This document shows positions 22,308 through 33,517 of a DNA stretch of 64,000 nucleotides, in pieces (position 1 is the first letter of the stretch; the number at the start of each line of letters is the position of its first letter). The DNA comes from Tritrichomonas musculus (lineage: Eukaryota; Parabasalia; Tritrichomonadida; Tritrichomonadidae). The stretch is taken from contig JAPFFF010000004.1 of NCBI GenBank assembly GCA_039105265.1, positions 186,001 to 250,000 on the forward strand, in the 5' to 3' direction. Position numbers and translations under genes: made by a program. The notes under the pieces are model-generated. The model was not told the DNA's origin. It saw nothing but the letters and a program-made list of their open reading frames with translations, and searched no databases.

Positions 22308-25300
22308 TCATAATACATAATTCGATGAAACGGATTGCATCAATTGCTCTGCCAGACTCTTTACCGCTTTTGATGGATCGTTTATCAACTTTTTACCAAC
22401 TCGATCAATTCTATGTTGAACTATCAATTTCTTTGGATTTTGAGCTGTTTGGTAAAACACGAGAATCATAGATATAAATGATTTTCTTAATTCTGGATAA
22501 TCATCAAGTTGGTCAGAAGAGAGCTTGCTGACAATACAAGAAATGATTTGTGTTTGCCCAAGTTTCTCTGCAAGCAGTGGACATTTGTCACATATATTAA
22601 GAAGCTGATCTGAATAAATTGTTTGCAATTTAATTGTTTCTCCTGTGAAAATTATTGAAATGATATCTGAAAATTCATCAATATGATTGATTAATGATTG
22701 CTCAATTTCTTTTGGTTGAAAAGATGCCCAAATGCTATATGAACTAATAATTAATTCATTATGCGGATTTTCTTTGAGTAGCTTGAATAATATTTCAATT
22801 CCTTTGCTTTCTTCAAGGCCTCTTCGCATGAGGTCGTTATTTGTGTGATCAATAATGAAATTGAGGAAAAGTGTTGTTGCAAGCTCTTTCAATGGCTGAT
22901 TTTTGTTGATAATAAAAGCAAGCATTGGAATTAAGGGAACAATTTTTGGAACATTTTCTGGACTTAAAACACGTGATAAGTGAAACACTGCAGAGAAACA
23001 TGCGTTTAACATTGGATTCATTTGAGGACAACGATCACCACGTAAATATTCAAGAAGGCGTTCAACTAGATTTGTCTTCCATAGCTTATCTTTCAAAACA
23101 ACTTCATTATCCATTGCAAGATTATTGAAAACACGCATAATTGTAAAGAGATCAAAGTCATTCAAATCACTTGTTGTAGCGGTGACTTCTTCAAGGGTTT
23201 GCTGTCCGTTGTCACTCTTTTTGTTATCATCATCACTATCTCCAAAGAAATCGTCATCATCATCATCGTTTAGATTAATAGATAAAGCATCGCTTTGAAT
23301 ATTTTTGACACTTAGCGGCACCTTCGATGAGGATACTGGTGATGATGGTACGTCTGACTTAAATTTAGCTTTGATAAAAATGTTGTCAATAAACTCACTT
23401 TCAGCCATTCGAAGTTTAACCTGATAATCAGCTGTCGAGAAAACTTCAAAAATGCCACATAATTTCTTTATAAGAACATCATCTTTAGATATATCAACGA
23501 ATCTTCTTCCTAGGAGCATGATAAAGTCAGATTGAGCCATAATACGTGCAAAACAGGATTTAGGAGTACTACATTTGAATGAAAAAACGGCATCAACCAT
23601 CTCAATAATAAGTTTTGTTATTTTTGGTCTTTCCTGGAAAGAATAACTGTCAAGTATTTTGGGCATTTTAGTTAGACCACCCGCAGAAATGAACATTTGG
23701 AGCGGCTTCTTTTTCGTTGTACATATATTATGGAGAAGCTGAAGAGACATTTCTTGAATTGATTGCACTACGTTATATTTTTTGTCAATACAATAATCAA
23801 ATAGATATGGAAGAACTCCAAGGACACAGAGCATGTTTTGAGTATCTGTTTGATCGTTGGACGCTATTATAATGAACGGCAATGCGTGCTCAAGTAAGAA
23901 AAGATTTCTTGTTTGGATAATTTCAACTATTGGAATGACTCCATGATATCCTGTTAAATTGTTCCTCAATGACATTTCCTCTTTGAAGTCCTTGAGAAGA
24001 ACGGCACAAGTATCTATAATTGTTTTCTGATTTGATTCTTTCAAAATTTGTGGGGATGTTGATATAGGACTGAGGCTGATACCTGACTTTAAATTTGAGT
24101 TTGAATTATTATCTAAGTTGTCATCATCATTGTCATCGTCATTATCATTGTCATCATTGTCGTTGTCATTATCATTGTCGTTTTCTTTATCATTGTCAAT
24201 ATCATTATCATTTTCTGTTTCTGTGTCAATGAGCCCCGGCAGTTTATCCATCATTGCAATGACACTTTTCATTAAATTATTTTGCCTTTCTTGCTCTTTT
24301 TGCTTAGGGTCTTCATCTTCTTCGCCCTCGAAAACAGAGTCAAGTAGATTGATGTTTATACGTGAGGCTTGAAATCCTATACTAAGAGGTCCATCACCCA
24401 TATCGTCATCATTTTCAGAGTTATCATCAACAAAAGCATCAAGATCGTTTAAATTTGAATTAGTAGGTTTCGCGGTAGGCATTGCATATTGAAGAGGAAA
24501 AGACGAATTGCCGGCACTTCCAACATTAAAAGCTTCTCCAAAATCATCTGAGTCTTGATCATCTTCAACAAAATCGTTAATATCTTTTGGAGCGAGCTGT
24601 TCTTTAGGTTTAATGCTGTCACCATCATCATCTGTATCATCATCTATGATATCTAAATTACCTCCACCTCCAACTTTTAAGTTTGGTTTAAGAATTGCTG
24701 AAGCTTTCGGACTAAGGTTACCATCAAAATTCATATCATCATCATCACTGGATTCAGCAAAAATATCTAAATTAGCTTGATTTTGCTTCGCTTTATCCTT
24801 AACTTCATGTTGAACGTTTTGATTATTTTGCTTTAAATTTTTTCGTGTAATCCAATTGTGGTTTAATAATTCACTAGTCGATTTACGAAAGGTAACGTTT
24901 CGGTTAAGACATCCTAAAAGAAAATCTTTAAATTCGTGAGAAATATTTTCAGGTAGAGGCGTTTCTTGGTTTTGTACAATCTTAAACATTGCAGGAATTG
25001 GGGCGAGATCATAATAAGGAGGTTGTCCAGTACACATCTCAATTGCTGTAATTCCAAGTGACCAAATATCGGCTTTTTCTGTAATTGATTCCATATTGAT
25101 AACTTCAGGGGCTGCCCAATAAGGGGAACATTGAAAATCTGCATCGTCTTTTGTACCTTTTGAAAGATCTACAGATATACCAAAATCAGATAATTTTGCG
25201 ACGTTATTATTAAGTAAAATGTTTGCGGCTTTGATATCACGATGAATAATTGATTGGGAATGAAGATATTGCAAACCAAGTAGCACTTGGTGAATATATT

Positions 25301-25703
25301 GGGATGCTAACTGCTCATTAAAATTAGAATATTTTTTTTGAAGATGTTGAAGAGATCCTCCTTCAGCATATTCCATAACAATATACAAAAAATCTTCTGT
25401 TGGCTTTGAATCAATATATTTAACTATATGTTCATTTCTTAATTTGGACATCAATTCGATTTCAGATTGAACTTCAGAAAGCGAACTTTGATTGGCATTC
25501 AATGGAATAGTTTTAATTGCTACAAGTGCGCCAGTATTTGTATCTAAGCCTTGAAAAACTGCACCAAAAGCTCCTTTTCCAAGAATTTTTCCCAATTTGT
25601 ATACATCAAAATCAGATGGATGTTTTTCTTCCAGAGGCTTTTCTGGTTCTATAATCTTTGCTGGCTTCTTCTTCTTTCCCTTGACTTTTTTCTTCGCAGG
25701 CAT
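22308..25703 (-). CDS. STE-group protein kinase with helical (ARM/HEAT-like) tail, Cdc7/SepH/MAP3K-epsilon type
   Basis: The 1131-residue protein starts with a Lys-rich stretch (1-20). A kinase domain follows (about 33-286): glycine loop GKGAFGAV (42-49), Lys64 in VAIK, HRDIKAAN (154-161), DFG (173-175), APE (198-200). All catalytic residues are present, so it should be active. Residues 300-560 are acidic low complexity, including an (Asp/Asn)n run. Residues about 560-1110 are helical repeats. A STE kinase followed by ARM-like repeats is the layout of fission yeast Cdc7 and plant MAP3K-epsilon, which act in septation and cytokinesis signalling. A similar role here is inferred from architecture only. 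ATG 25703 is the first in frame. TTCAAAA boxes lie 37-70 bp upstream. Confidence 0.88.
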   Translation of the reverse strand: MPAKKKVKGKKKKPAKIIEPEKPLEEKHPSDFDVYKLGKILGKGAFGAVFQGLDTNTGALVAIKTIPLNANQSSLSEVQSEIELMSKLRNEHIVKYIDSKPTEDFLYIVMEYAEGGSLQHLQKKYSNFNEQLASQYIHQVLLGLQYLHSQSIIHRDIKAANILLNNNVAKLSDFGISVDLSKGTKDDADFQCSPYWAAPEVINMESITEKADIWSLGITAIEMCTGQPPYYDLAPIPAMFKIVQNQETPLPENISHEFKDFLLGCLNRNVTFRKSTSELLNHNWITRKNLKQNNQNVQHEVKDKAKQNQANLDIFAESSDDDDMNFDGNLSPKASAILKPNLKVGGGGNLDIIDDDTDDDGDSIKPKEQLAPKDINDFVEDDQDSDDFGEAFNVGSAGNSSFPLQYAMPTAKPTNSNLNDLDAFVDDNSENDDDMGDGPLSIGFQASRININLLDSVFEGEEDEDPKQKEQERQNNLMKSVIAMMDKLPGLIDTETENDNDIDNDKENDNDNDNDNDDNDNDDDNDDDNLDNNSNSNLKSGISLSPISTSPQILKESNQKTIIDTCAVLLKDFKEEMSLRNNLTGYHGVIPIVEIIQTRNLFLLEHALPFIIIASNDQTDTQNMLCVLGVLPYLFDYCIDKKYNVVQSIQEMSLQLLHNICTTKKKPLQMFISAGGLTKMPKILDSYSFQERPKITKLIIEMVDAVFSFKCSTPKSCFARIMAQSDFIMLLGRRFVDISKDDVLIKKLCGIFEVFSTADYQVKLRMAESEFIDNIFIKAKFKSDVPSSPVSSSKVPLSVKNIQSDALSINLNDDDDDDFFGDSDDDNKKSDNGQQTLEEVTATTSDLNDFDLFTIMRVFNNLAMDNEVVLKDKLWKTNLVERLLEYLRGDRCPQMNPMLNACFSAVFHLSRVLSPENVPKIVPLIPMLAFIINKNQPLKELATTLFLNFIIDHTNNDLMRRGLEESKGIEILFKLLKENPHNELIISSYSIWASFQPKEIEQSLINHIDEFSDIISIIFTGETIKLQTIYSDQLLNICDKCPLLAEKLGQTQIISCIVSKLSSDQLDDYPELRKSFISMILVFYQTAQNPKKLIVQHRIDRVGKKLINDPSKAVKSLAEQLMQSVSSNYVL
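24119..24213 (-). repeat. Trinucleotide-type microsatellite in the kinase gene
   Basis: A run of (TCATYR)n-like codons on the + strand encodes alternating Asp/Asn on the - strand. It lies in the acidic linker between kinase domain and helical tail, where length change would be tolerated. Confidence 0.8.
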
Positions 25704-26061
25704 TTGTAATTTTCACTTTTTCTCAAAAACCACCCTATCGTTCAAAAAGAATTTCACATTCAAAAATTGAAAATTTAAATTCAAATTGAATTTTAAATTG
25801 ATATTTGGTCTTTAAAAAAAGCGTTCAGGGACTTTACTTTATATGAAAAACAAAAGGAAAATTAGATTAAAAACGAAAAATTATAAGATATCAAATTTAT
25901 ACAGGGATGGTTATCGATTCGGCTATTTATTGGGTATCAGTAAAATTTTTTATCAATAAATACGTTAAAGCTAACCGCCGATAAATGGTCATCAAAAGAG
26001 TTTTTGTAAGTGATAAATCTAGATAATTTTTTTTTAAAATAGATATTTAACGATAAATAAA

Positions 26062-26092
<31 letters not shown>

Positions 26093-26262
26093 TAAAAAGA
26101 AAAAAGAAAAATTATGAATATAAAAAAAAATTATAAAGTTAGAGAAATAAAGGAGGGTCAATTCAAAAAATAGGGTGTCGATTCAAAAAATAATTAATTT
26201 CAAGGAAAAACGATAATAAAAATATATTTTGAGAAAAAAATATTTGGAAAAAAATTTTTTTC
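25704..26262. other. Upstream region of the kinase gene, with A/T microsatellite
   Basis: It holds the kinase promoter region (TTCAAAA boxes at about 25740-25775) and a microsatellite at 26053-26095 of four-base (AAAT) then three-base (AAT) units. The frame that opens across the microsatellite is not credible as a gene. Confidence 0.5.
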
Positions 26263-26266
26263 TTAA

Positions 26267-26612
26267 GGTTCTCCTTCCCAAAAAAAAATGTAAATCATTC
26301 AATATTGACTTAACTCATAGAATAAATATTTCAATAGAGAATTTTTCGGAAAAAGTTTTGGTGAAAAATAAAAAAATTGGCCTCAACGATTAAATTTTAT
26401 TTTAATCAAATTTTTATTGAATCTTTAATTCTATGATTTCTATCTGTAAAAAAACAAAATCGATAAGATTTCATAAATATATTTTTATTCAATCATTTGA
26501 AATATATATCTATATAAATTTTATATTTTAATTCATTTTTTAAAACGATATTTATGTTATTTTATTTGTGAAATCTCATTGAATTTAATCTTATGAATTT
26601 GAAAGGAGAACC
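26267..26612 (+). mobile_element. 346-bp TTAA-flanked MITE, copy 2
   Basis: Same ends, length and orientation as the copy at 21598-21943, with scattered substitutions and compensating small indels. It is flanked by TTAA at 26263-26266 and 26613-26616. Finding two copies 4.7 kb apart either side of a host gene supports recent activity. Confidence 0.85.
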
Positions 26613-27329
26613 TTAAAATTATATTTTCTGAAAAAATATTCAATTTTTCCTTAACTTGATCGTCGACCCCTATTTTATTGAATGAGACCCCAATTTTTTA
26701 GGCACTTTATTTTATTTTTCAGGTATGCTTTTCGAGGACGAAGAAGAGGACGAGGAAGAGTAAACTGAAAGTAAAAACTGAGACCACTAATTGAATATAA
26801 TTTGAATACTTTATATGATCGTTATAAATTTTTTATATTCAAATTCTTGATCGTATATACGCTTTTATATTCAAAAAATGGTATGAGTTTTTTCCCAATT
26901 GAATTTTATAAATTTACTATGATTAATAATTTAAAATTGAATAAAAATGGGTTTTACTAAAAAAATAGTTTTACTGTTTTTTTCATTAGGATCGCTTTCT
27001 ATTTTCATGAAAATTAATATAAAAATAATTTTCTTATTGTAAAAAAACAGTTGATACGTACTGCGCTATGTCGTGCAGTTCAATGAGATATGATCAAAAA
27101 ATAAAAAGAGTAAAAAACCTTGTTTTGGCGCATAACTGATAATTTTTAATGACAGCTTCTTGTTGTTGAGTGTATTACGTGAAATTTTGTGTTTTTGATT
27201 GAAAAATGGTTAAAATTTTATATCTGAATAGATCAAATAATATAACAAATTGTAATATTTAAAGAGTAAAAAATTTCCTTGATGCATATTTAGCTTCAAA
27301 TTGTAATGTTTAAAGAGTAAGTTTAGTCT
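26613..27329. other. Non-coding region with a short acidic coding-like tail
   Basis: Mostly featureless A/T-rich DNA. At about 26726-26764 a short frame ends in an unbroken acidic run (FEDEEEDEEE then TAA), GC-richer than its surroundings. It could be the last scrap of a lost gene. Too short to assign. Confidence 0.3.
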
Positions 27330-29779
27330 ACCCGAATATAATTTCGGGATCGAGGAGACTCCCGTACTCGGTTTACCCGAGTAAAATAACCGTTTTACTC
27401 ATCCTCGATCCCGATTTATCCGAAGTATTCAATTTCCGATGAAATCTCGAGGATACCCAAAGTTTCAAGTTCGAAAAAAAATTCACATATTTTTTAGAAG
27501 TAATAAAATATTCAAATATACATCATAAAGAAATAATTTTAAGTATTTATATATATCTTCTAATTAAGATACTAATAATATGAATTTTTAATTAAAATAT
27601 CATATTTAAATTAAGATATATATATATTTAAATCGATAAAATTAAAAATTCAATACTTCATAGCTCAACGAGTTATACATCAAAAAAGATATAATTAAAA
27701 TTTTATTAGATAATGTCTATATATAGTATTTCATAACATAATCAATTTTTTAAAATACCAATTATTCCAAGAGATATAAAAAAACGCAGCTTTTTTTGAT
27801 AATTAAATTCATCATAAATTCATATATTCAAGGGACCATATGTATATATGAATAATATAGATAACCATACGTCTAATAAATCTACTGATATGATTTATTT
27901 TGAAAAATATTGAAGTCTCATTGAATAAATCCAGAAAAATTTTGCTCAAACATTTTTTACATAAAAATAAAATTTATATTTTCTATTACAAAAAAGATAT
28001 ATCCTTTTTTAAAAAATCATTTATAAATATATATAATAATAATTATTTTATAAATTATATTATTTTACTATTATTAGTTTTTCTTTTGAAGATAATTATA
28101 TATTTACATTAAAATAATATTTTTATAAATTGATAATCCATAAATATACAAATAAATAGTTGATATTTGAATTTAATTAAATAATTACTAATATATAATA
28201 TCCTAATAGTGCATTAAATGCTATAATATCCTAAATATTTCAGAATATTTCATTCATAATCAATATATTAATATTTTAATTTACTCGCTTCTCAAAAAAA
28301 ATGATTTTTTGTGATATTATTATTAAAAAATGTTTATAAAAAAAATTGGACCTGATTTTTTGAATAATTATAATATATGTTTATATAAAGAAGGTATAAA
28401 AAATAAAATTTGTAAAATATTTTTGGTCGAACGTGGGATTTTTAAAATATGCTAATTTTTTGTGGAAAATGATATGAAACAATGAAAAAGCTGCAAAAAT
28501 TGAATGAACGACGATTAAAAAAATATTTTAACGAACCAAAATTATTCAAATTTTGAATTCATTGAATTTTGAATTCCTCGAGATTAAATTTTAATCTCGA
28601 CGAATTCAATTTTTTTTTCTTTGAAATTTTGAATTCTTCTAGATTAAAATTTTAGAAATTCATTCAAATTTTTTATTTCATCATTGAATTTTTATTTCCA
28701 AGATTAAAGCTTTAATTTTTAAAAATAATTCAACAAATAAAAGAAAAATTATATCTATGATATATACTAGTTGATGAAAAATGCCTTTCTTGCTTTTAAT
28801 ATCGCGGATTTCTTAGATTCGAGTGATTAAAAAAGATATCATGTAATTCAAAAAACACCTTCCAAAAGTTTATAGAAATTTTGATTTAGGTGCTCCTGAA
28901 ATCAAGCACAGATACTTTTTTTAAACAAAATATCTAATTCTCTAGACTTTATAATAAAAAATAGAAAGAAAATGACTTCTGAAAAAGTTCTGAAATAATA
29001 AACGTACGTGGAATATATTTCACATTTTTTTGTCTTCTGTTTATTTCTTGGTAGTTTTATTGATATGTATTAATATAAAAATATATGTATTGTCTTAAAA
29101 TTATAATGAGACGATATGGTCCCTTTTGATACTAGCTGATATCATTATTCCTATTAAAAATATGTTTTTTTCCTCTTTTTACATTTATTTTTTTGATATC
29201 TCTCTGTAGTAACATCGCTATATATTTATGCATAGAAAACAATGAAATGAGTTTAAAAGTCGCAAAATGTTTATTTAACGGTTTTACATTCAATTTTTGA
29301 ATGATTATTCTACTAAAACTGGTGGGTGAACCCTTGATTAAATGATTAATATTTATTCTTTACCAGTCAAAGAATATGTGATTAAAATATTGGAGAATAA
29401 TTCAGGCGATATTTTTATTTGTCTACCTCTTATTTTTTTTAAAACTTATGAATACTAATTTTTAGTATTAAAGGTTTTTAGTCATTGATATATAGCTATA
29501 TCTAACATTTTTTTAAAAAAATCATATAGTAAACCACCATTTCCAGCAAAATGATTCATTTTGAAAATGAATAATGATCATTTTTTTATTATTTTTCAAT
29601 TAACTTTAAGTTCGAGTTTTTCGGGTAAAAAAGTGAAAATTTACCTTAGTAAAGAAATGTGAACTAAAAAAAATAAATGTTAGAGTAAAATCTTTTTCTC
29701 GAAAAAAGTTCGAGGAATAATTTCGAGGAAGACCGTTTATTTATCCGAGTTTACCCTGTAATCCCGAAAGGCATACCTG
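27330..29779. mobile_element. Candidate decayed hAT-type element
   Basis: The right edge, read inward, starts CAGGTATGCCTTTCGGGAT, which looks like a hAT terminus. The left edge near 27330-27420 shares TTTCGGGAT, ACTCGG and CCTCGA blocks in inverted orientation, but lacks a clear CAGG start. No 8-bp duplication could be read. The 2.4-kb interior is A/T-rich without a gene. Confidence 0.35.
27344..27414. repeat. Nested hairpin (13-bp stem around a second stem)
   Basis: TCGGGATCGAGGA at 27344-27356 is perfectly complementary to TCCTCGATCCCGA at 27402-27414. The loop holds a second stem, ACTCGG/CCGAGT, at 27366-27382. This is one of the few GC-richer spots in the non-coding DNA. It may be the subterminal hairpin of the candidate element here. 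Confidence 0.75.
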
Positions 29780-29922
29780 ATATTTTTGATATTCTTTAAT
29801 TTAAAGACTTTAATGAGTCCAAATTCAAGTAACCAGGCTCCTTAACTCTGTTTATTTAATATGATAAATGCATATAAATTAATTATATATCAACATTAAT
29901 AGAAAAAAAATTAGTAAAAGGA

Positions 29923-30696
29923 TTATTCATTAAAATCCATTGAATCTTCTTTAATTAAAATTGTTAATAAAAGAGATTCAATGAAATCATCTTTGAAATA
30001 ATAGATACAATCTAGAAAATGCATAGAAAATTCTCTTATGAACTCTATATTGTTACTGGTAATAATTGTTAAGAAAACTTTGAACATAAGTTCATTTGTT
30101 GAAAGTGAAACACACTTTCGTTCATAACTGGCAAGAAGTTTTTTAATAACTTCTAAAATCCCCATATCATACAATTTATTAGGAATTTTAATCTCATTTT
30201 TTCTAAAGAAGAAACAGAGAATCCAAAAACAATCATTATAAATGAAACTTCCTTCATTAATAAGAGTTTGAATGAAATATTCATATGAATCTACTTTCTT
30301 TGAAATAATTATAAATTGTATAATAATTATAATGAGAATATCTGAAATGGCTGAACTACTTACAATGAGATTGTAAACAGGTACAAAGTCTATATCTTCA
30401 ATGAATTTATTTCTAGATATAAATTTTAATAATATTAAAAGAATTTTCTCTTGATCATTTTCTGTATTAAAAACTTTAATACATATGCAGTTAAATTCTT
30501 TTTCATCTATTGGCTCCAATTGTGTATAATTCAACAAATAAAATTCTATTGCCATGTCATCTTTTAAATTATTGAAATAAGAAAGGTCAAATATTAGTTT
30601 TTTGCTACCTTTATATTCATTTTCTGAATCTTCAGTTATCAGATAAATGTCTTTAGTTGTGTCATCAGAAATGACTTCTGGCTTGTAGTGGTACAT
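29923..30696 (-). CDS. Hypothetical helical (ARM-like) protein
   Basis: A 257-residue protein that I do not recognise. It is leucine/isoleucine-rich and almost entirely helical, with repeated patterns such as ILLILLKFISRN, FSMHFLDCIYYF and ESLLLTILIKE that look like short ARM/HEAT-type repeats. The run SDILIIIIIQFIIISKK (about 118-134) is very hydrophobic but sits within the repeat pattern, so a membrane segment is doubtful. The overall style resembles the longer protein at 53647-55098. The ATG at 30696 is the first in frame; a TTTTGAAT box lies about 31-38 bp upstream. It stands alone between transposon-rich flanks and has no frame damage. Confidence 0.6.
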   Translation of the reverse strand: MYHYKPEVISDDTTKDIYLITEDSENEYKGSKKLIFDLSYFNNLKDDMAIEFYLLNYTQLEPIDEKEFNCICIKVFNTENDQEKILLILLKFISRNKFIEDIDFVPVYNLIVSSSAISDILIIIIIQFIIISKKVDSYEYFIQTLINEGSFIYNDCFWILCFFFRKNEIKIPNKLYDMGILEVIKKLLASYERKCVSLSTNELMFKVFLTIITSNNIEFIREFSMHFLDCIYYFKDDFIESLLLTILIKEDSMDFNE

Positions 30697-31376
30697 AAAA
30701 AAATGAAGTTACTTGGTTTTAAAATTTTTGAATACATGAACTGTTTCGTTTTAAATATATTCAAAAAGTTGTTTAATAATTCAATTTTTGAAAATACTCA
30801 AATGGATTAAAATAACTATTATTTATAAAAATATAAACATAATTGAATTGATAAATTAATAATGTTGATTTGGAAAGTGCGCCTTTTTTGAGGCCAATAT
30901 CAAAAACGCAAAAATTCAATCCAATTTAAATGCTAAAAATTCAAAGTCAATTGTGACAGAGCAATACAAGCAAAAATGTAAACCATTCAAAATTGAAAAG
31001 CTAAAATGAAATCGTTTGTTTATTAAAAAAGAATATCATATATAAACAGTATATGCCACAAATATATATATAATATTAATAGGAATATAATTTTTCTGAT
31101 AAATTTTGAGATATTTACATAATAAATATAGCAATTTATAAAACCTTTGAAAAAGTTTGGTTTTTCAATGTATTTACATAATTAATAATGAAAAACTGTC
31201 CATAATTTAATAATTCTCTATACGATTTGAACAATTTTTTAATATATTATTTAAATGATATATTTAAAATTAAAAATCCACTTTTTTTCAATAAATTGGC
31301 GCAAATTTTTAAGAAAAATATATTTATCATATATCTTAAATTTTGAGAAGTTTATATTAAAAATTTTACAAATAAA
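30697..31376. other. Non-coding spacer
   Basis: A/T-rich with no gene. GGCGCAAATTTTT at about 31298-31310 has an inverted counterpart near 35916-35928, beyond the pogo element. It is a possible, unproven outer end of the P-like transposon between them. Confidence 0.35.
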
Positions 31377-33416
31377 ATGAGTTTCACAAACAACTCTGCA
31401 AAGCTTTCTCGAGCAAATCAACTTAGTAATATCAAAGGAAAAGAGAAAATAATTGATGATAAGTTAAAAAAAGCAAGAGAAAAGAGATTTCCAAAAATTA
31501 ATCAAAACACATCTCCTGTAAAAGACACAACAAACGCTAGAAATGCCAAAATACAAAAAAATAAAAACAAACAAATAGGTGAACTTAAGAGAAAAAATAC
31601 ACAAGCACAGAAAAAATTGGATTTATATATAAACAATAGCAGTCGAAGTGCCGAAGCTTCGCCATCGCCTAATAATAAAAATTATCAAAAGTTGTTGAGT
31701 GAAAAAATGTCCAATTCAAAAAAATATCCTTCCCGAAGGCGTTATTCACAAAGAACAATGATTATAGCTGCATTATTGATTTTGACATCTTTGCCTTGTT
31801 ACAATTTATTGAGAAAATTTGATATTTGGCCAAGTCAAAATGCTGTTAAAGCAAGACTTGGTGCATCATATGTTGCTGCGACAGAACAACTTATCAATTT
31901 AGATAATTTAAAAGCAACGGTCGAAAATTACAGGAAACAAAATAATGCGGAAGGCAAAATAAAAGCAATACTTGCTACAGATGCTGTCTCGTTAACTCCT
32001 GAAATTGGCATAAGTAAAAAAGGTCTCGTAACTGGATTACTACAAGAGGAAATTTTGAAGCAAAGTGAAATGAGAATACTCGAAAGGAAATTCAAAAAAT
32101 TCGAAGAATACTGTAAGAGCAAAAAAGATGTCACAATTACAGATGCATTCATATATCATGTTCAGCCTGTGAATTCGACTTTGCGATCATTCGTTTACTA
32201 CATTCATCCATCTACTCAAGGCAAGGCTACAGATCGAGAGGTTGAACTGTTAAGGACAATCACAAAGAAACTAGAGCTTGAAGACTTTGCAATCATTGGA
32301 TTTGTTTTTGACGGCGACACAACGTATTCAGCTTTACACAAAACGTACTTTGACGAGTATTACAAAATGGTAAAGACAAATATTAATTTTAATAATTTCT
32401 CAATAGTAACAAAACAATCAATTGTGAGCGATCCGCTGCACTTGCTAAAACGTGCACGTTACCGACTCTTCTCAGAAAATATTCATGCAGGATTGCTAAT
32501 AGATTCACCTATATTGACCTTTGCTTCTTTACATGAAATACTTGACATTCCTGAATTGGTTTTCTCAAATAAGAAGTATACTAAGATGCAAGATTCACTT
32601 CCTATCCATTTATTCTCATTTAAATCCTTGATTACTATTTTAAATGAGAATCAAAAGGATTGGATTACATATATGATTCCATTTTCACTTTTGAATATTG
32701 CGTTATCTGAAAAAGATTTAACAATAACCGAAAGAAGATGTTTCATTGAAATTTCATTTTATTATTCTTTATTTTATATAGCTGAATCACAAAAGGTTGA
32801 ACATCAATTACCTCAAAGGTAATATAAAACAAATAATATTCAAATGTATAGTCATGCATTAACTTTAGAGCTATGTAACACATGCTTCTCAATATTGAGA
32901 GTAATGGACTTTTTCAATGGAACAATAAACTTGAACCGTTTTGGGTCAAACCCAGTTGAACACATATTTAGATTACTCAGGATGAAATCTAGATATAAAA
33001 ACTCATTTGAAAAAATGAAAAAAGTTTTTGGTGAAATTGAACTACACAAGCAATTATTGAATGATCTAGGAGAAAATCAGCCAATAAGGAGAAGGAAGAC
33101 CTATTATGGACAATCAGTATTTAATATTGTTAATGGAACAAAAGATATCTTCGAATACTGTCCAAGAGATATAGCCTTTTCACTTCACATTGCAAATTCA
33201 TTGCCTTTTGAAAAAATTGAATTTAAAATGAACGATGTCCAATTTCTATTGAAAAGTTATGATAAAATATTAGACAATTTTTATTCAACTATGAAAGTCA
33301 TATATCTCAGATTAAATCCAAAAGAGAGGGCTAACAAATTGAATAGCCATGAAATTCATATATCTACAGGAAAAAATATCATAAATCGTATTTCAGACAA
33401 AAAAATAGTCCAATAA
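31377..33416 (+). pseudogene. P-element/THAP9-like DDE transposase with a single in-frame stop
   Basis: One frame runs 31377-33416 and is interrupted only by TAA at 32820-32822; without the stop it is about 679 residues. The Lys-rich N-terminus is followed by RRYSQRTMIIAALL and CYNLLRKF, which recall the helix-rich segment of THAP9/P transposases. Candidate catalytic points are ATDAVSLTP (first Asp), FVFDGDTTYS (second Asp), SDPLHLLKRARYR (the family's DP.HLLK block) and NPVEHIFRLLR (the terminal Glu). No THAP finger is evident; the basic N-terminus may replace it. It is a DNA transposon relic or, if the stop is read through or erroneous, a live gene. The assignment comes from motif order only. 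Confidence 0.6.
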
Positions 33417-33517
33417 TTAATTAATTAAATCAAAAGTTAAAAGATTTAATAAATTAAATTAAAATAATTTATTATTTGATAATATATTTTTATTTATAAA
33501 AATAAAAATTTTATATA

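Noticed and set aside
25937-26161. 74-codon frame on the - strand
   Set aside because: It runs through an AAAT/AAT microsatellite and is hydrophobic by composition only.
27900-28112. 70-codon hydrophobic/Lys/Ile/Tyr frame
   Set aside because: Pure A/T composition effect with no regular pattern.
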